37,572 nucleotides of DNA from a virus: the IMG/VR virus record IMGVR_UViG_3300032296_000404, positions 1 to 37,572 of that record; one strand, 5' to 3'. Position numbers and translations under genes: made by a program. Positions 8,712 to 19,061 of the stretch are shown here, in pieces. Every line of letters begins with the position of its first letter. The stretch's first letter is position 1. The notes under the pieces are model-generated. The model did no database searches and was not told the DNA's origin. It saw only the letters and a list, made by a program, of their open reading frames with translations.

Positions 8712-9233
8712 ATGGCTCTCCCGAATAAAGTGTTGCCCGGTTTTAGTGCTGCTCTGTGGGCACAAACTGGCGCCACCCCGACCCCCTTCTCAAACACTAA
8801 CCTCTCGACTTGGACTGCCCAAGTGCAAGACATCGTCGGCACCACCGCCGGTGGTCTTGGCACCGAGGGTCTGCAACTGAACGTTGAGGCTGTCCCGGCC
8901 TTCGGTCAGGATGACGCAATGGCTAACTTCTCGGTTGCCGGTTCGCGTCAGTCTGACAAGATTCCGACCCAATCTGCCCCGACCTCTCTGACGGTCACCG
9001 CAGCTTGGAACCCCTCGGATGCCGGTCTGCTGCTGATGCGTGCTGACGCCGCCAACGGCACGATTGACCGCACCTTCGTGGTGTCGGCCTATGACGGCAC
9101 GAACGTGGTTGCCTATGCTTTCAACGGTCGCGTGAGTCAGTTCCAAATTGACGCACAACCCGGCGCGGAAGCTAAGTGTGTCTTCTCGATCCACCCCCGT
9201 GGCAATCAGTACGGTTGGTCAAACAACACCTAA
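8712..9233 (+). CDS. major tail tube protein
   Basis: Protein of 173 aa, Ala/Thr/Gly-rich and mostly beta-strand, the expected size and composition for a siphovirus tail tube subunit. A very strong ribosome site (GGAAAGGAAAGAAAA) precedes ATG 8712, consistent with high expression. It has the usual place between the tail terminator and the assembly chaperones, although an HK97 gp10-like gene sits between it and the chaperones here. Confidence 0.8.
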   Translation: MALPNKVLPGFSAALWAQTGATPTPFSNTNLSTWTAQVQDIVGTTAGGLGTEGLQLNVEAVPAFGQDDAMANFSVAGSRQSDKIPTQSAPTSLTVTAAWNPSDAGLLLMRADAANGTIDRTFVVSAYDGTNVVAYAFNGRVSQFQIDAQPGAEAKCVFSIHPRGNQYGWSNNT

Positions 9234-9236
9234 GAC

Positions 9237-9461
9237 ATGACCACGACAATACAAAATACGAATGACCTTCTTTCCTTTCTTGTGACCCAAGCCGAGTCCC
9301 GCAAGGACTGGTTTGGGTTCACACAACAAAGGATGACGGCGATTTCGTTAGCGCACGAGATTGCTGCGCGTCATGCCAACACGATGACTCCCGAAGAAGT
9401 CGTCGAGTACGCTATCGCAATCAACACGCAAATCTTCCACAAGATCATTAAGCCACAGTAG
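9237..9461 (+). CDS. small hypothetical protein in tail operon
   Basis: Protein of 74 aa, helical, with no recognised family. It starts three bases after the tail tube stop and ends six bases before the gp10-like gene, so it is clearly part of the operon. The middle (TPEEVVEYAIAINTQIFHKII) reads as one or two amphipathic helices. A role in tail assembly can only be inferred from position. Confidence 0.7.
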   Translation: MTTTIQNTNDLLSFLVTQAESRKDWFGFTQQRMTAISLAHEIAARHANTMTPEEVVEYAIAINTQIFHKIIKPQ

Positions 9462-9467
9462 GTCATC

Positions 9468-10052
9468 ATGGCAGGCTTCACATTCAAGTTTGAAGGTCTG
9501 TCGGATGTCTTGCAAGTGTTCGATGAGCTTGCCCGAGAGATTGGGGATAAGGAAGCAAAAAGCAAAATCCTAGTTCCGGCAACTAGGAAAGCTATGCAAC
9601 CCGTGTTGCGTGCGGCGCAACAAAATGCCCCGGTAGACACTGGCGGCCTTCGCTTGTCTTTGCAAGTCGAGGCGCGGCGTCCAAGCCGAAAGGATCAACG
9701 CTCTAAGTACGTCAATAACACAGATACTGTGATTGCCGCCGTAACGACCGCATCCGGTCGCAAGCTCAAAAAAATGAGCGAAGGCAAAGGATTGGAGCAA
9801 TCCCGCAGGCGACTTGCCTCAATGGAGCAAGATGCTCACGTCGGAGCATACAGGGCGCATAATTTCATGGGCATTGATTCTGATGCTCGGGCGATTGCTC
9901 AAGAATTCGGCACCGCAAGAATGAGAAACAAAGATGGAAATCCATTCTTGCGTCCTGCGCTTGAGAGCAATGCAACAGCAGTAGCCAATGACTTGGGAAA
10001 AACATTGGCCGCGCAGATCACTAAATACAAGTCAAGGAAATTTAAGAAATGA
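9468..10052 (+). CDS. HK97 gp10-like tail component
   Basis: Protein of 194 aa with the family hallmarks: NAPVDTGGLRLSL near residue 60 and AQEFGTARMRNKDGNPFLRPAL near residue 150. The family acts in head-tail joining or tail completion. It usually precedes the tail terminator; here it follows the tail tube gene, a displaced position. The middle carries a basic, low-complexity insert. It overlaps the following chaperone gene by four bases (ATGA). Confidence 0.88.
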   Translation: MAGFTFKFEGLSDVLQVFDELAREIGDKEAKSKILVPATRKAMQPVLRAAQQNAPVDTGGLRLSLQVEARRPSRKDQRSKYVNNTDTVIAAVTTASGRKLKKMSEGKGLEQSRRRLASMEQDAHVGAYRAHNFMGIDSDARAIAQEFGTARMRNKDGNPFLRPALESNATAVANDLGKTLAAQITKYKSRKFKK

Positions 10053-10528
10053 GCAAGATTGCAGCCGCGCTTGGTGAGTCATACCAAGCCAAGCGGGAAG
10101 AACTCCGCATTCGCAAGTTTGAACTTGGAGGGCATACCTTCAAGGTCAGGGTTCCGGTCGTCGCTGAGACTGATGCTATTTTCAAACGCATCAACGAACC
10201 CGACGAAGTGAAGATTCAAGAACTGTTCGACAAGCTGTCAAAGCCAATTCTTGAATTTAAGGACGACGCCGAAAAGACCGGCTTCGAATTTACTGACGAC
10301 GATATTCTGATTGAGGGCAAATCGACCCGTCAGACTGTCCGCACTCAAGTGATGACGCAAACGCGCATCACCGAATTCATCAAGCTGCTTGTCCCTGTAG
10401 AGGGCACGATGGCAGACATCACCTACGAGGACATCGAAGCGGAATTCCCGATGTCCACGCAGCTTGCCCTAATTGAGAAGATTGCCGAAGTCATCTCCCC
10501 GAACTACCGGGAATCGCGGGGAAACTGA
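10049..10528 (+). CDS. tail assembly chaperone, short form (gpG-like)
   Basis: Protein of 159 aa, acidic and helical, in the position of lambda gpG just before the tape measure. It should coat the tape measure during tail assembly. The zero-frame ends GGA AAC TGA, and the seven bases ending at the AAC are a GGGAAAC slippery heptamer, so a share of ribosomes is expected to continue in the -1 frame into the next open frame. Confidence 0.82.
   Translation: MSKIAAALGESYQAKREELRIRKFELGGHTFKVRVPVVAETDAIFKRINEPDEVKIQELFDKLSKPILEFKDDAEKTGFEFTDDDILIEGKSTRQTVRTQVMTQTRITEFIKLLVPVEGTMADITYEDIEAEFPMSTQLALIEKIAEVISPNYRESRGN
10519..10525 (+). promoter_or_regulatory. -1 programmed ribosomal frameshift site GGGAAAC
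   Basis: The heptamer fits X XXY YYZ in the zero frame (G GGA AAC) and lies immediately before the TGA stop of the short chaperone. Lambda G/T uses GGGAAAG. The -1 frame is open from 10477 to 10884, with no strong independent start at its head. Shifting back one base gives a 278-residue product. Confidence 0.88.
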
Positions 10529-10884
10529 CACGCTCGTTGAAGAAACAGGTAGAGGCGGCAATGATCTTCAACGGGCACACACAAGACTCAATTGCTGCCA
10601 TTGACTACGATTTAATGGGCGATATACAGACGATGTATGCCGACGGGATGCTTGGCAATCACAACGTCATCTACCTGTTGGGGTCGCTTGTCTCGGGCGT
10701 CTTCAACTACATGAGATCATCCAATGCGCCGCCGTTTTCGCTTGAGAAAGTGCTTGGTCCCGCATACGATTACATCTATCCCCCGCTAACCGAGGAACAG
10801 AAGAAGGCTCAAGCCAACGAGCAGCTTCTGACCTTTATGACGATGGCACCGGGCTTCAATAAAGAAAGGTTCAAACGTGGCTAA
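10525..10884 (+). CDS. -1 frame extension of the tail assembly chaperone (gpGT-like)
   Basis: After the slip the frame adds 119 residues to the 159 of the short chaperone. The only independent start nearby is a TTG at 10537 without a clear ribosome site, so expression as a fusion is more likely. In lambda the T part contacts the tail tube protein while the G part binds the tape measure. The end overlaps the GTG start of the tape measure gene. Residues FNGHTQDSIAAIDYDLMGD begin the compact helical part. Confidence 0.8.
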   Translation: MTRSLKKQVEAAMIFNGHTQDSIAAIDYDLMGDIQTMYADGMLGNHNVIYLLGSLVSGVFNYMRSSNAPPFSLEKVLGPAYDYIYPPLTEEQKKAQANEQLLTFMTMAPGFNKERFKRG

Positions 10885-12862
10885 CATGATTGCACGCTTG
10901 GGCGTACTGCTCGGGCTGAACACCGCCGAATTCAATCAGGGTCTTGCTCAATCGGGCAAGAAGATGGAAGAGTTTGTCGGCAAGGCAAAAGGCATGGCAA
11001 CGGTGGCAACGGCGGCATTTGCTGCCATGACCACCAAGGCAATGTTGTTTGCCGATGAAATTGCTGACGTGGCGGCGGCAAATGATGTGGCCATTGATAC
11101 CGTCGTCAAGCTACAGAATGCCCTAGCCAACTCAGGCGGCAAAGCTGAAGATGCAGGCAAGATGTTTGCCTCGTTCACTAACTATGTGGACAAGGCGGCA
11201 GAGGGATCGTTTGAGGCGCAACGAAACTTTGCCAAGATTGGCGTTTCGCTCAAAGACCTTGAATCCCTGACAAGTCAGCAGCTTTTCCTAAAGACCGTCC
11301 AAGGTCTTGCTGAGATTGAAGACCCGCTGACGCGCTCCGCAAAGGCAATGGAGTTGTTAGGCAAGGCGGCAAAGGGCGTAGACATCGCGGGCGTTGCCGA
11401 AGGCATCAACAAGGCCAATGATGTAACAGAGCGTCAGGCCAACGCCATCAAGTTGCTTGCTGACTTTTACGACAAGCTAGGTCAGGCAAGTCGCAATCTG
11501 ACGCTTAACTTTGTTGACTTCCTAGAGCCTGCACTTCGCAGAATCAACGAAGCATTGGACAAGATGAGCCAACACGCCAAGTCAGGCACGCTCATCCAAG
11601 GTTTCTTCGGCACGCTCAAGAAAGACTTTGCCGAAATTCAAATCACGGCGGCAAAAGACGAAATTGCCGCAATGGAAAAGCTGCTTCAAGACCCGAACGT
11701 GTCGGCGTTTTGGAAGGGAACCTATCGGGAGAGGATGAAGGAAGCCCAAGATCAGCTTGCCAAGTGGCAACCGATCCTTGCGGCGATGAATGGCGAACTC
11801 AAGAATATGCAATCGGGCAGTTCGCAAGCCGGTGCCGGTCGCGGGTTCATCAATCCTCCCTTGGTTACCGGGCCTTCCGGCCCAAAGATTCGGGATGTGA
11901 AGGAAGGTGTTAATCCTGAAGAAGAAAAGCGCAAGCGAGAAGAAGAAAAAGAAATCAAGCGCCGTGGAGATATGGCTGCCAAGGCACATCGCGCTCGGAT
12001 GGAAGAACAGAAAGACATAGACGATGCGACTGTCGCATACATAAATTATGTGCAGGCAATCAAGGAGTACGACGAGGCTCAGAATCGCGCATTGACTACT
12101 GAAGAGCGTTTGACCAATCTTGAATTGCAGCGCAGCAATATGCAAGAGTACAACTATCAATTTTTGCGCTCAAGCATTAGTTTGACTGCTGAACTTGCAG
12201 AAGAACATAGAAAACTGAGCGAAGCCTCTCTTGCCCCCAAGGATCGTGAAGATGCTGAAAAGCGTTTGAATGAACTCTATCAGCGTAGGTTGCAATTGCT
12301 TAACATGATTCGAGAAGAATCAGAAAAAGCCAACCAAGACATCGGCGTGTTTGAAGGCTTTAAAAAGGCTGCGGGCGACTTCTTCAAAGAATTCCCGAAG
12401 GACATGGAAACCGGCGCGATGATGTTCGGTTCGCTGATGGGCAACATGACCCGTGCGCTTGACGACTTCGTGCGTACCGGCAAGCTGAACTTTAAAGAGT
12501 TTGCCCGCAGCATCATCCTTGACATGATTGCTATTCAACTGAAGGCTTCGGCCATGAAGTTGTTGTCAAGCGTCTTCGGCTTCAACCTTCCCACGCGGGC
12601 GATGGGCGGGCCTGTAACGGGCAACTCTGCCTACCTTGTCGGTGAGCGTGGGCCTGAACTGTTTGTGCCGCGCATGAGTGGCACCATCATCCCTAACCAC
12701 AATCTGCAAAGCGCAGGCGGTGGCACCACCGTGACCAACAACTACATCAACGCGATTGATGTGAAGTCGTTTGAAGAACGCATCATGGGCAGTTCAAACG
12801 CAGTGTGGGCGGCTAACCTGTACGCTCAGAAACGACTGCCATTGGGCGCAGGGAGAATGTAA
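10877..12862 (+). CDS. tail tape measure protein
   Basis: Protein of 661 aa setting tail length. The N-terminal third is Ala-rich and helical with several hydrophobic stretches. The middle (about 330-490) is highly charged coiled coil. The C-terminus has the well-known stretch from AMGGPVTG through AYLVGERGPELFVP to SGTIIPN. Start GTG 10877 lies about seven bases after AAAGG; ATG 10886 is in frame but badly spaced. At about 0.15 nm per residue, the known rule for tape measures, it predicts a tail near 100 nm. Confidence 0.93.
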   Translation: MANMIARLGVLLGLNTAEFNQGLAQSGKKMEEFVGKAKGMATVATAAFAAMTTKAMLFADEIADVAAANDVAIDTVVKLQNALANSGGKAEDAGKMFASFTNYVDKAAEGSFEAQRNFAKIGVSLKDLESLTSQQLFLKTVQGLAEIEDPLTRSAKAMELLGKAAKGVDIAGVAEGINKANDVTERQANAIKLLADFYDKLGQASRNLTLNFVDFLEPALRRINEALDKMSQHAKSGTLIQGFFGTLKKDFAEIQITAAKDEIAAMEKLLQDPNVSAFWKGTYRERMKEAQDQLAKWQPILAAMNGELKNMQSGSSQAGAGRGFINPPLVTGPSGPKIRDVKEGVNPEEEKRKREEEKEIKRRGDMAAKAHRARMEEQKDIDDATVAYINYVQAIKEYDEAQNRALTTEERLTNLELQRSNMQEYNYQFLRSSISLTAELAEEHRKLSEASLAPKDREDAEKRLNELYQRRLQLLNMIREESEKANQDIGVFEGFKKAAGDFFKEFPKDMETGAMMFGSLMGNMTRALDDFVRTGKLNFKEFARSIILDMIAIQLKASAMKLLSSVFGFNLPTRAMGGPVTGNSAYLVGERGPELFVPRMSGTIIPNHNLQSAGGGTTVTNNYINAIDVKSFEERIMGSSNAVWAANLYAQKRLPLGAGRM

Positions 12863-13513
12863 ATGTCATTCCAAACCATCGTTGATATTCAGCAGTCGAT
12901 GACTGTGAACAACCGACGCACTATCGGTCAGCAAGTGACGCGGGGCGGGCAGATCAGGACGGCGCAGTACCTTACTTCCGTTCCTTGGGTTTTCACCATC
13001 GTCCCGCACAACTACCTGTACTACCCACAGGTGCGGGATGTCATTCAGACCATCGACAACCTCGACCGGCAGACGGCGGCAAACATCACATTTAGCGGCA
13101 CCACGCTTTCTTGGTTCACGGCTTATCAGGGCGACCTAAGTGCAGGACAAGCTGCGGCTTTGACGCTTGCATCAGTCCCGCCTGCCAACTCTCAGACGAT
13201 CACGGTTGGCAATCTTCCTGCCGTATCTTCCACGTCCTATGTCTTTAAGGCGGGCGACTTCCTGCAACTCGGCAGCTACGTCTACAAAGTCACGGCCAAT
13301 GTGCTGCGAGGAAGTGCCTCAACGGTCAGCGTCAATCTTCATCGTCCGGTGATTGGCACACCCGCCACAGGAACGCTCACGGCAGTTGGTTCGTCTGTTT
13401 ACTTCCCCGTGTATGCGGAAGTCTGCCCGACCTACTCGCTCACGCCTATGACAAACGGCGCGTTTGTGAATTGGGATGAGCCATTCGTGTTTCGGGAGAA
13501 CGTCGCGCCATGA
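12863..13513 (+). CDS. minor tail protein (probable distal tail)
   Basis: Protein of 216 aa directly after the tape measure, where distal tail proteins are encoded. It begins with an amphipathic strand region (MSFQTIVDIQQSMTVNNRRT) and has a central beta-rich part with FKAGDFLQLGSYVYKV, a pattern seen in phage tail proteins that include a small barrel. It overlaps the next gene by four bases. The role is inferred mainly from position. Confidence 0.6.
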   Translation: MSFQTIVDIQQSMTVNNRRTIGQQVTRGGQIRTAQYLTSVPWVFTIVPHNYLYYPQVRDVIQTIDNLDRQTAANITFSGTTLSWFTAYQGDLSAGQAAALTLASVPPANSQTITVGNLPAVSSTSYVFKAGDFLQLGSYVYKVTANVLRGSASTVSVNLHRPVIGTPATGTLTAVGSSVYFPVYAEVCPTYSLTPMTNGAFVNWDEPFVFRENVAP

Positions 13514-14163
13514 CCACCACGATGACCGCGCTTAACAGCGCAAACATCCGACACGCCGAATTCGTCAAGCTGTCAGTTGGCAATCCTTCATCGCCAACCG
13601 TCTACACCTTCTGTAACGCCGCTGCGGCTGTTACGGTAAGTGGCATCACGTTTAGCGCACTTGGCGCGCTATTGGCCGTCGGTGAAGTGCAGCGCGATGT
13701 CAAAGCGACTTCGTTTGACATGTCGATTTCCCTCACGGGCATTGACCCGAACTACGTTGCTCTGATCCTATCAAGCGACATCAAGGGAAGCACCGTAGAG
13801 ATTTGGCGCGGCTTCCTTGATTCTGACAATCAGATCATCACCACGCCGACACTTCAGTTCTTTAAGCGGTGGCAAGGCATCATCAACAACGTCAACATTA
13901 CAGAAGACTTCAACGAGCAGATGCGGCAGCGAGTGGCGACTTGCAACATCACTTGCTCAAGCATGAGGCGGGTTCTAGAAAACCGGCTTGCAGGCATTAA
14001 GACCAACAAAACCATTTGGCAATCAATCTACCCCGGCGACACCTCCATGAGCCGAGTCGATGCCATCTCAAACACCTACTTTGACTTCGGCGGCAAGCCC
14101 AACACGGGCAGCATTTCAGAGCCGGGTGGCGGGCAAGAAATACCGGAGACACAACAAAATTGA
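13510..14163 (+). CDS. minor tail protein (baseplate-hub-like, DUF2163-type order)
   Basis: Protein of 217 aa. It begins with the segment HAEFVKLSVG followed by DMSISLTGIDPNYVALILSSD and a later EIWRGF, the order of strands seen in proteins that build the ring between the distal tail and the tip in phages and gene transfer agents. The C-terminus, after SNTYFDFGGK, is flexible. The stop overlaps the TTG start of the acetyltransferase. Confidence in 'tail' is high, in the exact subunit moderate. Confidence 0.62.
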   Translation: MTTTMTALNSANIRHAEFVKLSVGNPSSPTVYTFCNAAAAVTVSGITFSALGALLAVGEVQRDVKATSFDMSISLTGIDPNYVALILSSDIKGSTVEIWRGFLDSDNQIITTPTLQFFKRWQGIINNVNITEDFNEQMRQRVATCNITCSSMRRVLENRLAGIKTNKTIWQSIYPGDTSMSRVDAISNTYFDFGGKPNTGSISEPGGGQEIPETQQN

Positions 14164-14606
14164 TCCGCGAAGCCTCCAAGTTTGATTTAGATGCTTGCGT
14201 TGAGATGATGCGTAAGTACGCATCAGAGTCGCCTATCTTCAAACTTCGACAAGCAGCTTTCCACGACAACTATTATGTAAGGCACTTCCTGTTTAGCCTG
14301 ATCTGTGGTCGCGGGTTTATCTTTGTTGACAGTCAATATAGAGGAATGATTGCTGCCATCGTCACGCCAAACATTTGGTGCCCCGGCGTGCATGAAGTTA
14401 AAGAGTTGGCTTGGTGGGTTGACCCCGAGCATCGAAGCGGAACAATCGGAGGCAAGTTGTTTGTCGCCTACAAGGTCAAGGCTGAAAAGCTGATCAAGGA
14501 AGGTCGAGCGCAAGTGATGAGCGTGTCGCTTATGGCTAACAGCCCATCAATCGATTTAGAGGGTCGCGGGTTCAAGCGGATTGAGTCCACCTTCTGCAAG
14601 GAATAA
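14160..14606 (+). CDS. GNAT-type N-acetyltransferase in the tail module
   Basis: Protein of 148 aa. MIREASKFDLDACVEMM is a typical GNAT first strand and helix. ELAWWVDPEHRSGTIGGKLF is the acetyl-CoA binding motif A region (R/Q-x-x-G-x-G/A, here HRSGTIGG). The ending with MANSPSIDLEGRGFKR matches the last GNAT strands. The start is TTG 14160, overlapping the previous stop. I recall the same family at this site in other phages, where an NlpC/P60 peptidase often sits. The substrate is unknown; a lysine or N-terminus of a tail protein is possible. Confidence 0.8.
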   Translation: MIREASKFDLDACVEMMRKYASESPIFKLRQAAFHDNYYVRHFLFSLICGRGFIFVDSQYRGMIAAIVTPNIWCPGVHEVKELAWWVDPEHRSGTIGGKLFVAYKVKAEKLIKEGRAQVMSVSLMANSPSIDLEGRGFKRIESTFCKE

Positions 14607-14609
14607 GAA

Positions 14610-17600
14610 ATGCCGGTATCAATCACACTTTCGACTGTCGCCTATGCAATTGGTCAAGCGGTAGGAACCGTAATTGGTTTGTATCAATCAAGCGTTTTGT
14701 TCGCGATGGCGGCGAACTTCGCTATTTCCTATACCGTCAATCGCGTCTTTGGAGCAAAGCCTCCTCGACAGCAAGACAACGGGGTTCGGCAGCAAGTCCC
14801 GCCAAGCGCAGACAACTCAATTCCTGTTGTCTACGGTGAAGCATGGATGGGCGGCACGTTTGTCGATGCGGTGCTGACCACCGACAACCAAGCGATGTAC
14901 TACGTGTTGGCGATCAGCAATATTTCGCCAAACGGTCAGTTCACTTTTGATACTACGCAGTTCTACTACGGTGATCGGCTTATCACGTTTGCGCCGGGGA
15001 CCAACCAAGTCGCATCTCTGACTGACGGCGCAGGTAACGTCGATACAAAGATCAACGGTTACCTTTACATTAACCTCTACACCTCGACAACAGGCGGTGC
15101 AATTACGCCGGTTTTAGGCACCGCGCCGAATGTTGCAATGGGAGGCGCAGACATCCCCGCTTCGCTTCGTTGGCCTTCCTCTGGTCGGCAAATGAACGGG
15201 CTTGCATTCGCAATCGTTTACCTAAAGTATTCGACCGATGCGGGATCAACCGGCTTGCAGCCTCTGACCTTTAGGGTCAAGCACGCATTGAATTTTACGG
15301 GTGTCGCCAAGCCCGGCTCTGTCCTTAAGGACTATCTGACCAACACGGTCTATGGCGGCGCGGTGCCTTTGGCAAACGTCAACACCACTGCTTGCGACGA
15401 CCTTGATACCTACTCAGATCAAACCATCACCTACACGCCTTCTGGCGGCGGGTCTGCGACTCAAGCGCGGTATCGGATCAACGGTGTACTTGATACGGGT
15501 GAAACCGTACTGAACAACATCGAAAACATTTTGATTGCTTGCGACTCATGGATTGGCTATCAAGCCGAGTCGGGGCAGTGGGCACCCATCATCAACAAAG
15601 CAGAGTCCACGGGCTTTGCGTTTGATGACACCAACATCATTGGCGACATTCGAGTATCGGCCACCGACATCACATCGAGCATCAACGAAGTTGAGTTGTC
15701 GTTCCCTTGGAAAGAAAACAAAGACAAGCCGGGGTTTGTGTACTTGTCTTTGTGGAAACCAATTCCTTCACCATTGCTTTATCCAAATGAGCCGGTAAAC
15801 AAGTACACCGCGACCTTGAGCATGGTCAATGACTCTGTTCAGGCGCAGTACCTTGGCAATCGCATGTTGGAGCAGGCCCGCGAAGATTTGGTTGTTTCAT
15901 TCAACACGGCATACACCGGCATTCAGGTCAACGCAGGCGACGTGGTTAGCGTAACCAATGCAGCCTACGGTTGGACGAACAAGCTGTTCCGCGTCATCAA
16001 GGTCAATGAAGCAAGTCTGCCGGATGGCAACCTTGGTGCGCGTTTTGAATTGAGCGAGTACAACGCATCGGTATACGACGATATGCCGATCACGGCATTC
16101 GCGCCTGCGCCCAACTCTGACCTTCAATCCGGGTATTACTTCCCGGCACTGGCAGCACCGACTTTTAGCGATCAGCAGCCTGCTCTGTCGCCCCCGACAT
16201 TTAGCGTCACCTGTCAATTGCCAAGCACTGTGCGGGTCACAAGCGTGACTCTGTACTACACCAAATCGGCCACTCCCTCAATAACCGATTGGGATGTGTG
16301 GAGCGTTCAAACGCCGATCAATGAAGCAGTGTTTCCTGCCGGTTCGGCAATCAAATTTAGTAACGTCATTGTTGGCTCGGGCACCTACTACTTTGCTTTT
16401 GCGATCAGCAATGAGATTGCCACATCGCAGAAGTCAACGACTTCAGCTTCGTTCTCTTGGGCACCGATTGTTTCTTCGCTAATCGCTACGTCTTGGTCAC
16501 CTGTTGTGATTCAGGTGCCGCGAACGGGCGGCGTACCAAGTTTCACAAACATCAATCCGCAGCTTTATTTGACGTTCGGCGGCGTTCAGGTCAACTTTGT
16601 CACATCGCAAACTGACACTGACCCTGCTTTCGTAAACAACACTTGGCGCATTGGCAATTCGTCCACCACCGGGAATGGTGACATCACCACCACGGGCGGT
16701 CTTGTGATGGGCGCTATCACAGACGGTGGCACTTATGCGCGGTGGGGCGACCCCACGGCCATGACAAGCTCGCCTGCGCTGTTGTCTGTTCCTGCTCGAT
16801 ACAAGGACAACACGGGCACCGTTTATCAAACCGCGTTCAACTCCTTACAGTTCATCTTTTTGGATGCGGGTATCGTCGGCCCGACTGGGCCTACAGGCAA
16901 TTTGGGGCCAACAGGAAGCCAAGGACCGACCGGCATAACCGGCCCGACCGGCAACCAAGGTCCGACCGGCACGCAAGGCCCGACCGGCATAACTGGTCCA
17001 ACGGGCGTAACAGGCCCAACGGGTACGCAAGGCCCGACAGGGACAACGGGGCCGACCGGCATAACGGGGCCAACAGGCAACACCGGCGCAACGGGCAATC
17101 AATACGCAATTGCGTATTTGTATCAATGGTCGCCCACGCAACCCGGCAACCCGTCGGGAACTTCGACGTATGTTTGGGCAACCGGCGTAAATACTTCTTA
17201 CACGGGCGGCAATGGATGGGGCGTGTCTCTGCCATCCAACCCCGGCACTCCCGGCATTTATTTGTGGATTGCCGCAAAAGAAGTTGCAGACGTGGGAGGC
17301 ACTGTTAGCACCACGGTGAATTGGACTAGCGGGTTCAATGTCATCGCTCAGTCTGCAAATGGCATAAATGGCCCCACTGGCACTCCCGGCAGCAAGACGG
17401 CGCGTCCGGTTGTTTATCAATGGGCGGTCACGCTTCCCGCAGGGCCGACAGGCACATCAACCTATACATGGTCAACGGGAACATTTACTCCGAATCCTGC
17501 CGGGTGGAGTTCCACAATTACTGCTTCCCCGTCGGCGGGATTTACGTTGTGGTCTGCGACAGCATCAATCATTGATGCCGAAACTGCCACGACCACCACG

Positions 17601-19061
17601 ATCAATTGGACGACGGCGAGTATCGTCGCTGCGGGATATGCGGGAGTCACTGGACCAACAGGAGTCACTGGTCCAACAGGCACGGGTACAAATGGCGCAT
17701 CCTCTCGTATCTGTTTTGCGCGGGTGCCCAACAACCCGGCTCCGGTATCGGGCAATATCACCACATCGGGTTTTGTATCATTCCCATCAAGCGCACAGTC
17801 TTTGTCCACTTGGGGCTTCTCGGCTACTTGGGGCGCGTCTGACCCCAACCCATCTAGCACTGACTCGCTGTATCAAAGCGATGGCATCTATGACCCGACC
17901 ACCGGCAACACGGTGTGGACGACGCCTTACATCTCAAGCCTGAAGGTCGGCACGCTGTCGGCCATTACGGTCAACACGGGTGCGCTGACGGTTCAAGACA
18001 CCTTGACCATAAACACCCTTGGCAAGATCAGGGGCGGTCAGACCGACTACAACACCGGAACAGGTTTCTTCCTTGGCTACAGCGGTGGCGCGTACAAGTT
18101 CAGCATCGGCTCGACCACGCAATCGCTGTTGTGGGATGGATCAACACTTAGCGTCACGGGCAACTTTGTCGGCAAGTCGGCATTGTTTAATGGTTCCACC
18201 GTTGACGGTTCTTCAACCGCCACGGTCATCATCAAGCCTTCCACAACTTCAGGCGCAAACAGTCTGACAGTTGAAGGAACCGGCGCGGGTTATGCCGTAA
18301 GCGTTTCTTCAAATTCCACCGGAACCCCTGCACTTTCTTCGCAAGGGTTTTGGTACGGCGTTGAAGGTATCGGCTTTGCTCCCGGCACTACACGCGCAGC
18401 TATCGGCGTGCGCGGAATCGCGTATGGTCAAAACACGGTTGGCGGGCAGTTTGAGGAATCGGGAGAAAGCACCTCTCTTGCGCTGAAGGCGGTTGGCAAA
18501 GCAGTCATTACGGGCGATCTAACCGTCAATGGCAGCACCGTCACTACTAACGGCGGGTATATCGTCATTAACGGCACCAATGGCGCAGTCCAAGCCGCAG
18601 GCGGGTCAAGCGTCACGGTTGCGCTCTCAGGCCGATTCAGTCCGACAACAGACAACACAACCACTTGCGGCGGCGTGGGTGCTAGGTGGTCGGTGGTCTA
18701 TGCGGCCACTGGCACTATCAACACCTCTGATGAGCGCGACAAAACAATCTTAGGGTCATCCCTTGGTTTGTCGTTTATCAACGCTCTTGAGCCTGTTTCT
18801 TACAAGTGGAAGATTGGCGGTGTAGACGCAGAAGGCAACCCGAGGCCCGGTGTTCGCACTTTCCACGGGCTTAAAGCCCAACAGGTCAAAGCCACCCTTG
18901 ACTCTTTGGGTGTGGACGACTTTGCCGGATGGGTGCTGAACAACAAAGACGACGACCAAAGCACTCAGGGTTTGCGATATACAGAATTCATCGCTCCGCT
19001 GATCAAAGCGGTGCAAGAGCTATCGCAAAAAGTTGCTGACTTGGAGGCAAAACTTAAATAG
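14610..19061 (+). CDS. tail tip / host specificity protein fused to fibre with S74 chaperone
   Basis: Protein of 1,483 aa. It starts with a membrane-like N-terminus (about 1-45), then a tip protein core to about residue 560, including [14 protein letters not shown]. Fibronectin-like and beta domains follow. A collagen-like GPT-repeat stretch spans about 757-830. Next come two similar domains of about 85 residues (YLYQW...TSTYVWATG and VYQW...TSTYTWSTG), separated by more GPTG. The C-terminus is a peptidase S74 intramolecular chaperone: the catalytic pair Ser1373 and Lys1378 in TSDERDK. Cleavage before Ser1373 would release about 111 residues. The region should trimerise and bind the host. Confidence 0.87.
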   Translation: MPVSITLSTVAYAIGQAVGTVIGLYQSSVLFAMAANFAISYTVNRVFGAKPPRQQDNGVRQQVPPSADNSIPVVYGEAWMGGTFVDAVLTTDNQAMYYVLAISNISPNGQFTFDTTQFYYGDRLITFAPGTNQVASLTDGAGNVDTKINGYLYINLYTSTTGGAITPVLGTAPNVAMGGADIPASLRWPSSGRQMNGLAFAIVYLKYSTDAGSTGLQPLTFRVKHALNFTGVAKPGSVLKDYLTNTVYGGAVPLANVNTTACDDLDTYSDQTITYTPSGGGSATQARYRINGVLDTGETVLNNIENILIACDSWIGYQAESGQWAPIINKAESTGFAFDDTNIIGDIRVSATDITSSINEVELSFPWKENKDKPGFVYLSLWKPIPSPLLYPNEPVNKYTATLSMVNDSVQAQYLGNRMLEQAREDLVVSFNTAYTGIQVNAGDVVSVTNAAYGWTNKLFRVIKVNEASLPDGNLGARFELSEYNASVYDDMPITAFAPAPNSDLQSGYYFPALAAPTFSDQQPALSPPTFSVTCQLPSTVRVTSVTLYYTKSATPSITDWDVWSVQTPINEAVFPAGSAIKFSNVIVGSGTYYFAFAISNEIATSQKSTTSASFSWAPIVSSLIATSWSPVVIQVPRTGGVPSFTNINPQLYLTFGGVQVNFVTSQTDTDPAFVNNTWRIGNSSTTGNGDITTTGGLVMGAITDGGTYARWGDPTAMTSSPALLSVPARYKDNTGTVYQTAFNSLQFIFLDAGIVGPTGPTGNLGPTGSQGPTGITGPTGNQGPTGTQGPTGITGPTGVTGPTGTQGPTGTTGPTGITGPTGNTGATGNQYAIAYLYQWSPTQPGNPSGTSTYVWATGVNTSYTGGNGWGVSLPSNPGTPGIYLWIAAKEVADVGGTVSTTVNWTSGFNVIAQSANGINGPTGTPGSKTARPVVYQWAVTLPAGPTGTSTYTWSTGTFTPNPAGWSSTITASPSAGFTLWSATASIIDAETATTTTINWTTASIVAAGYAGVTGPTGVTGPTGTGTNGASSRICFARVPNNPAPVSGNITTSGFVSFPSSAQSLSTWGFSATWGASDPNPSSTDSLYQSDGIYDPTTGNTVWTTPYISSLKVGTLSAITVNTGALTVQDTLTINTLGKIRGGQTDYNTGTGFFLGYSGGAYKFSIGSTTQSLLWDGSTLSVTGNFVGKSALFNGSTVDGSSTATVIIKPSTTSGANSLTVEGTGAGYAVSVSSNSTGTPALSSQGFWYGVEGIGFAPGTTRAAIGVRGIAYGQNTVGGQFEESGESTSLALKAVGKAVITGDLTVNGSTVTTNGGYIVINGTNGAVQAAGGSSVTVALSGRFSPTTDNTTTCGGVGARWSVVYAATGTINTSDERDKTILGSSLGLSFINALEPVSYKWKIGGVDAEGNPRPGVRTFHGLKAQQVKATLDSLGVDDFAGWVLNNKDDDQSTQGLRYTEFIAPLIKAVQELSQKVADLEAKLK

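Noticed and set aside
11582-12160. Minus-strand open frame of 192 codons opposite the tape measure gene
   Set aside because: Antisense shadow, Phe/Leu-rich because of the Lys/Glu-rich tape measure; no start context.
16826-17098. Repeat arrays in the GPT region that look like a CRISPR array
   Set aside because: The repeats are in-frame Gly-X-Y codons with no unique spacers of constant length and no cas genes; they are coding repeats.
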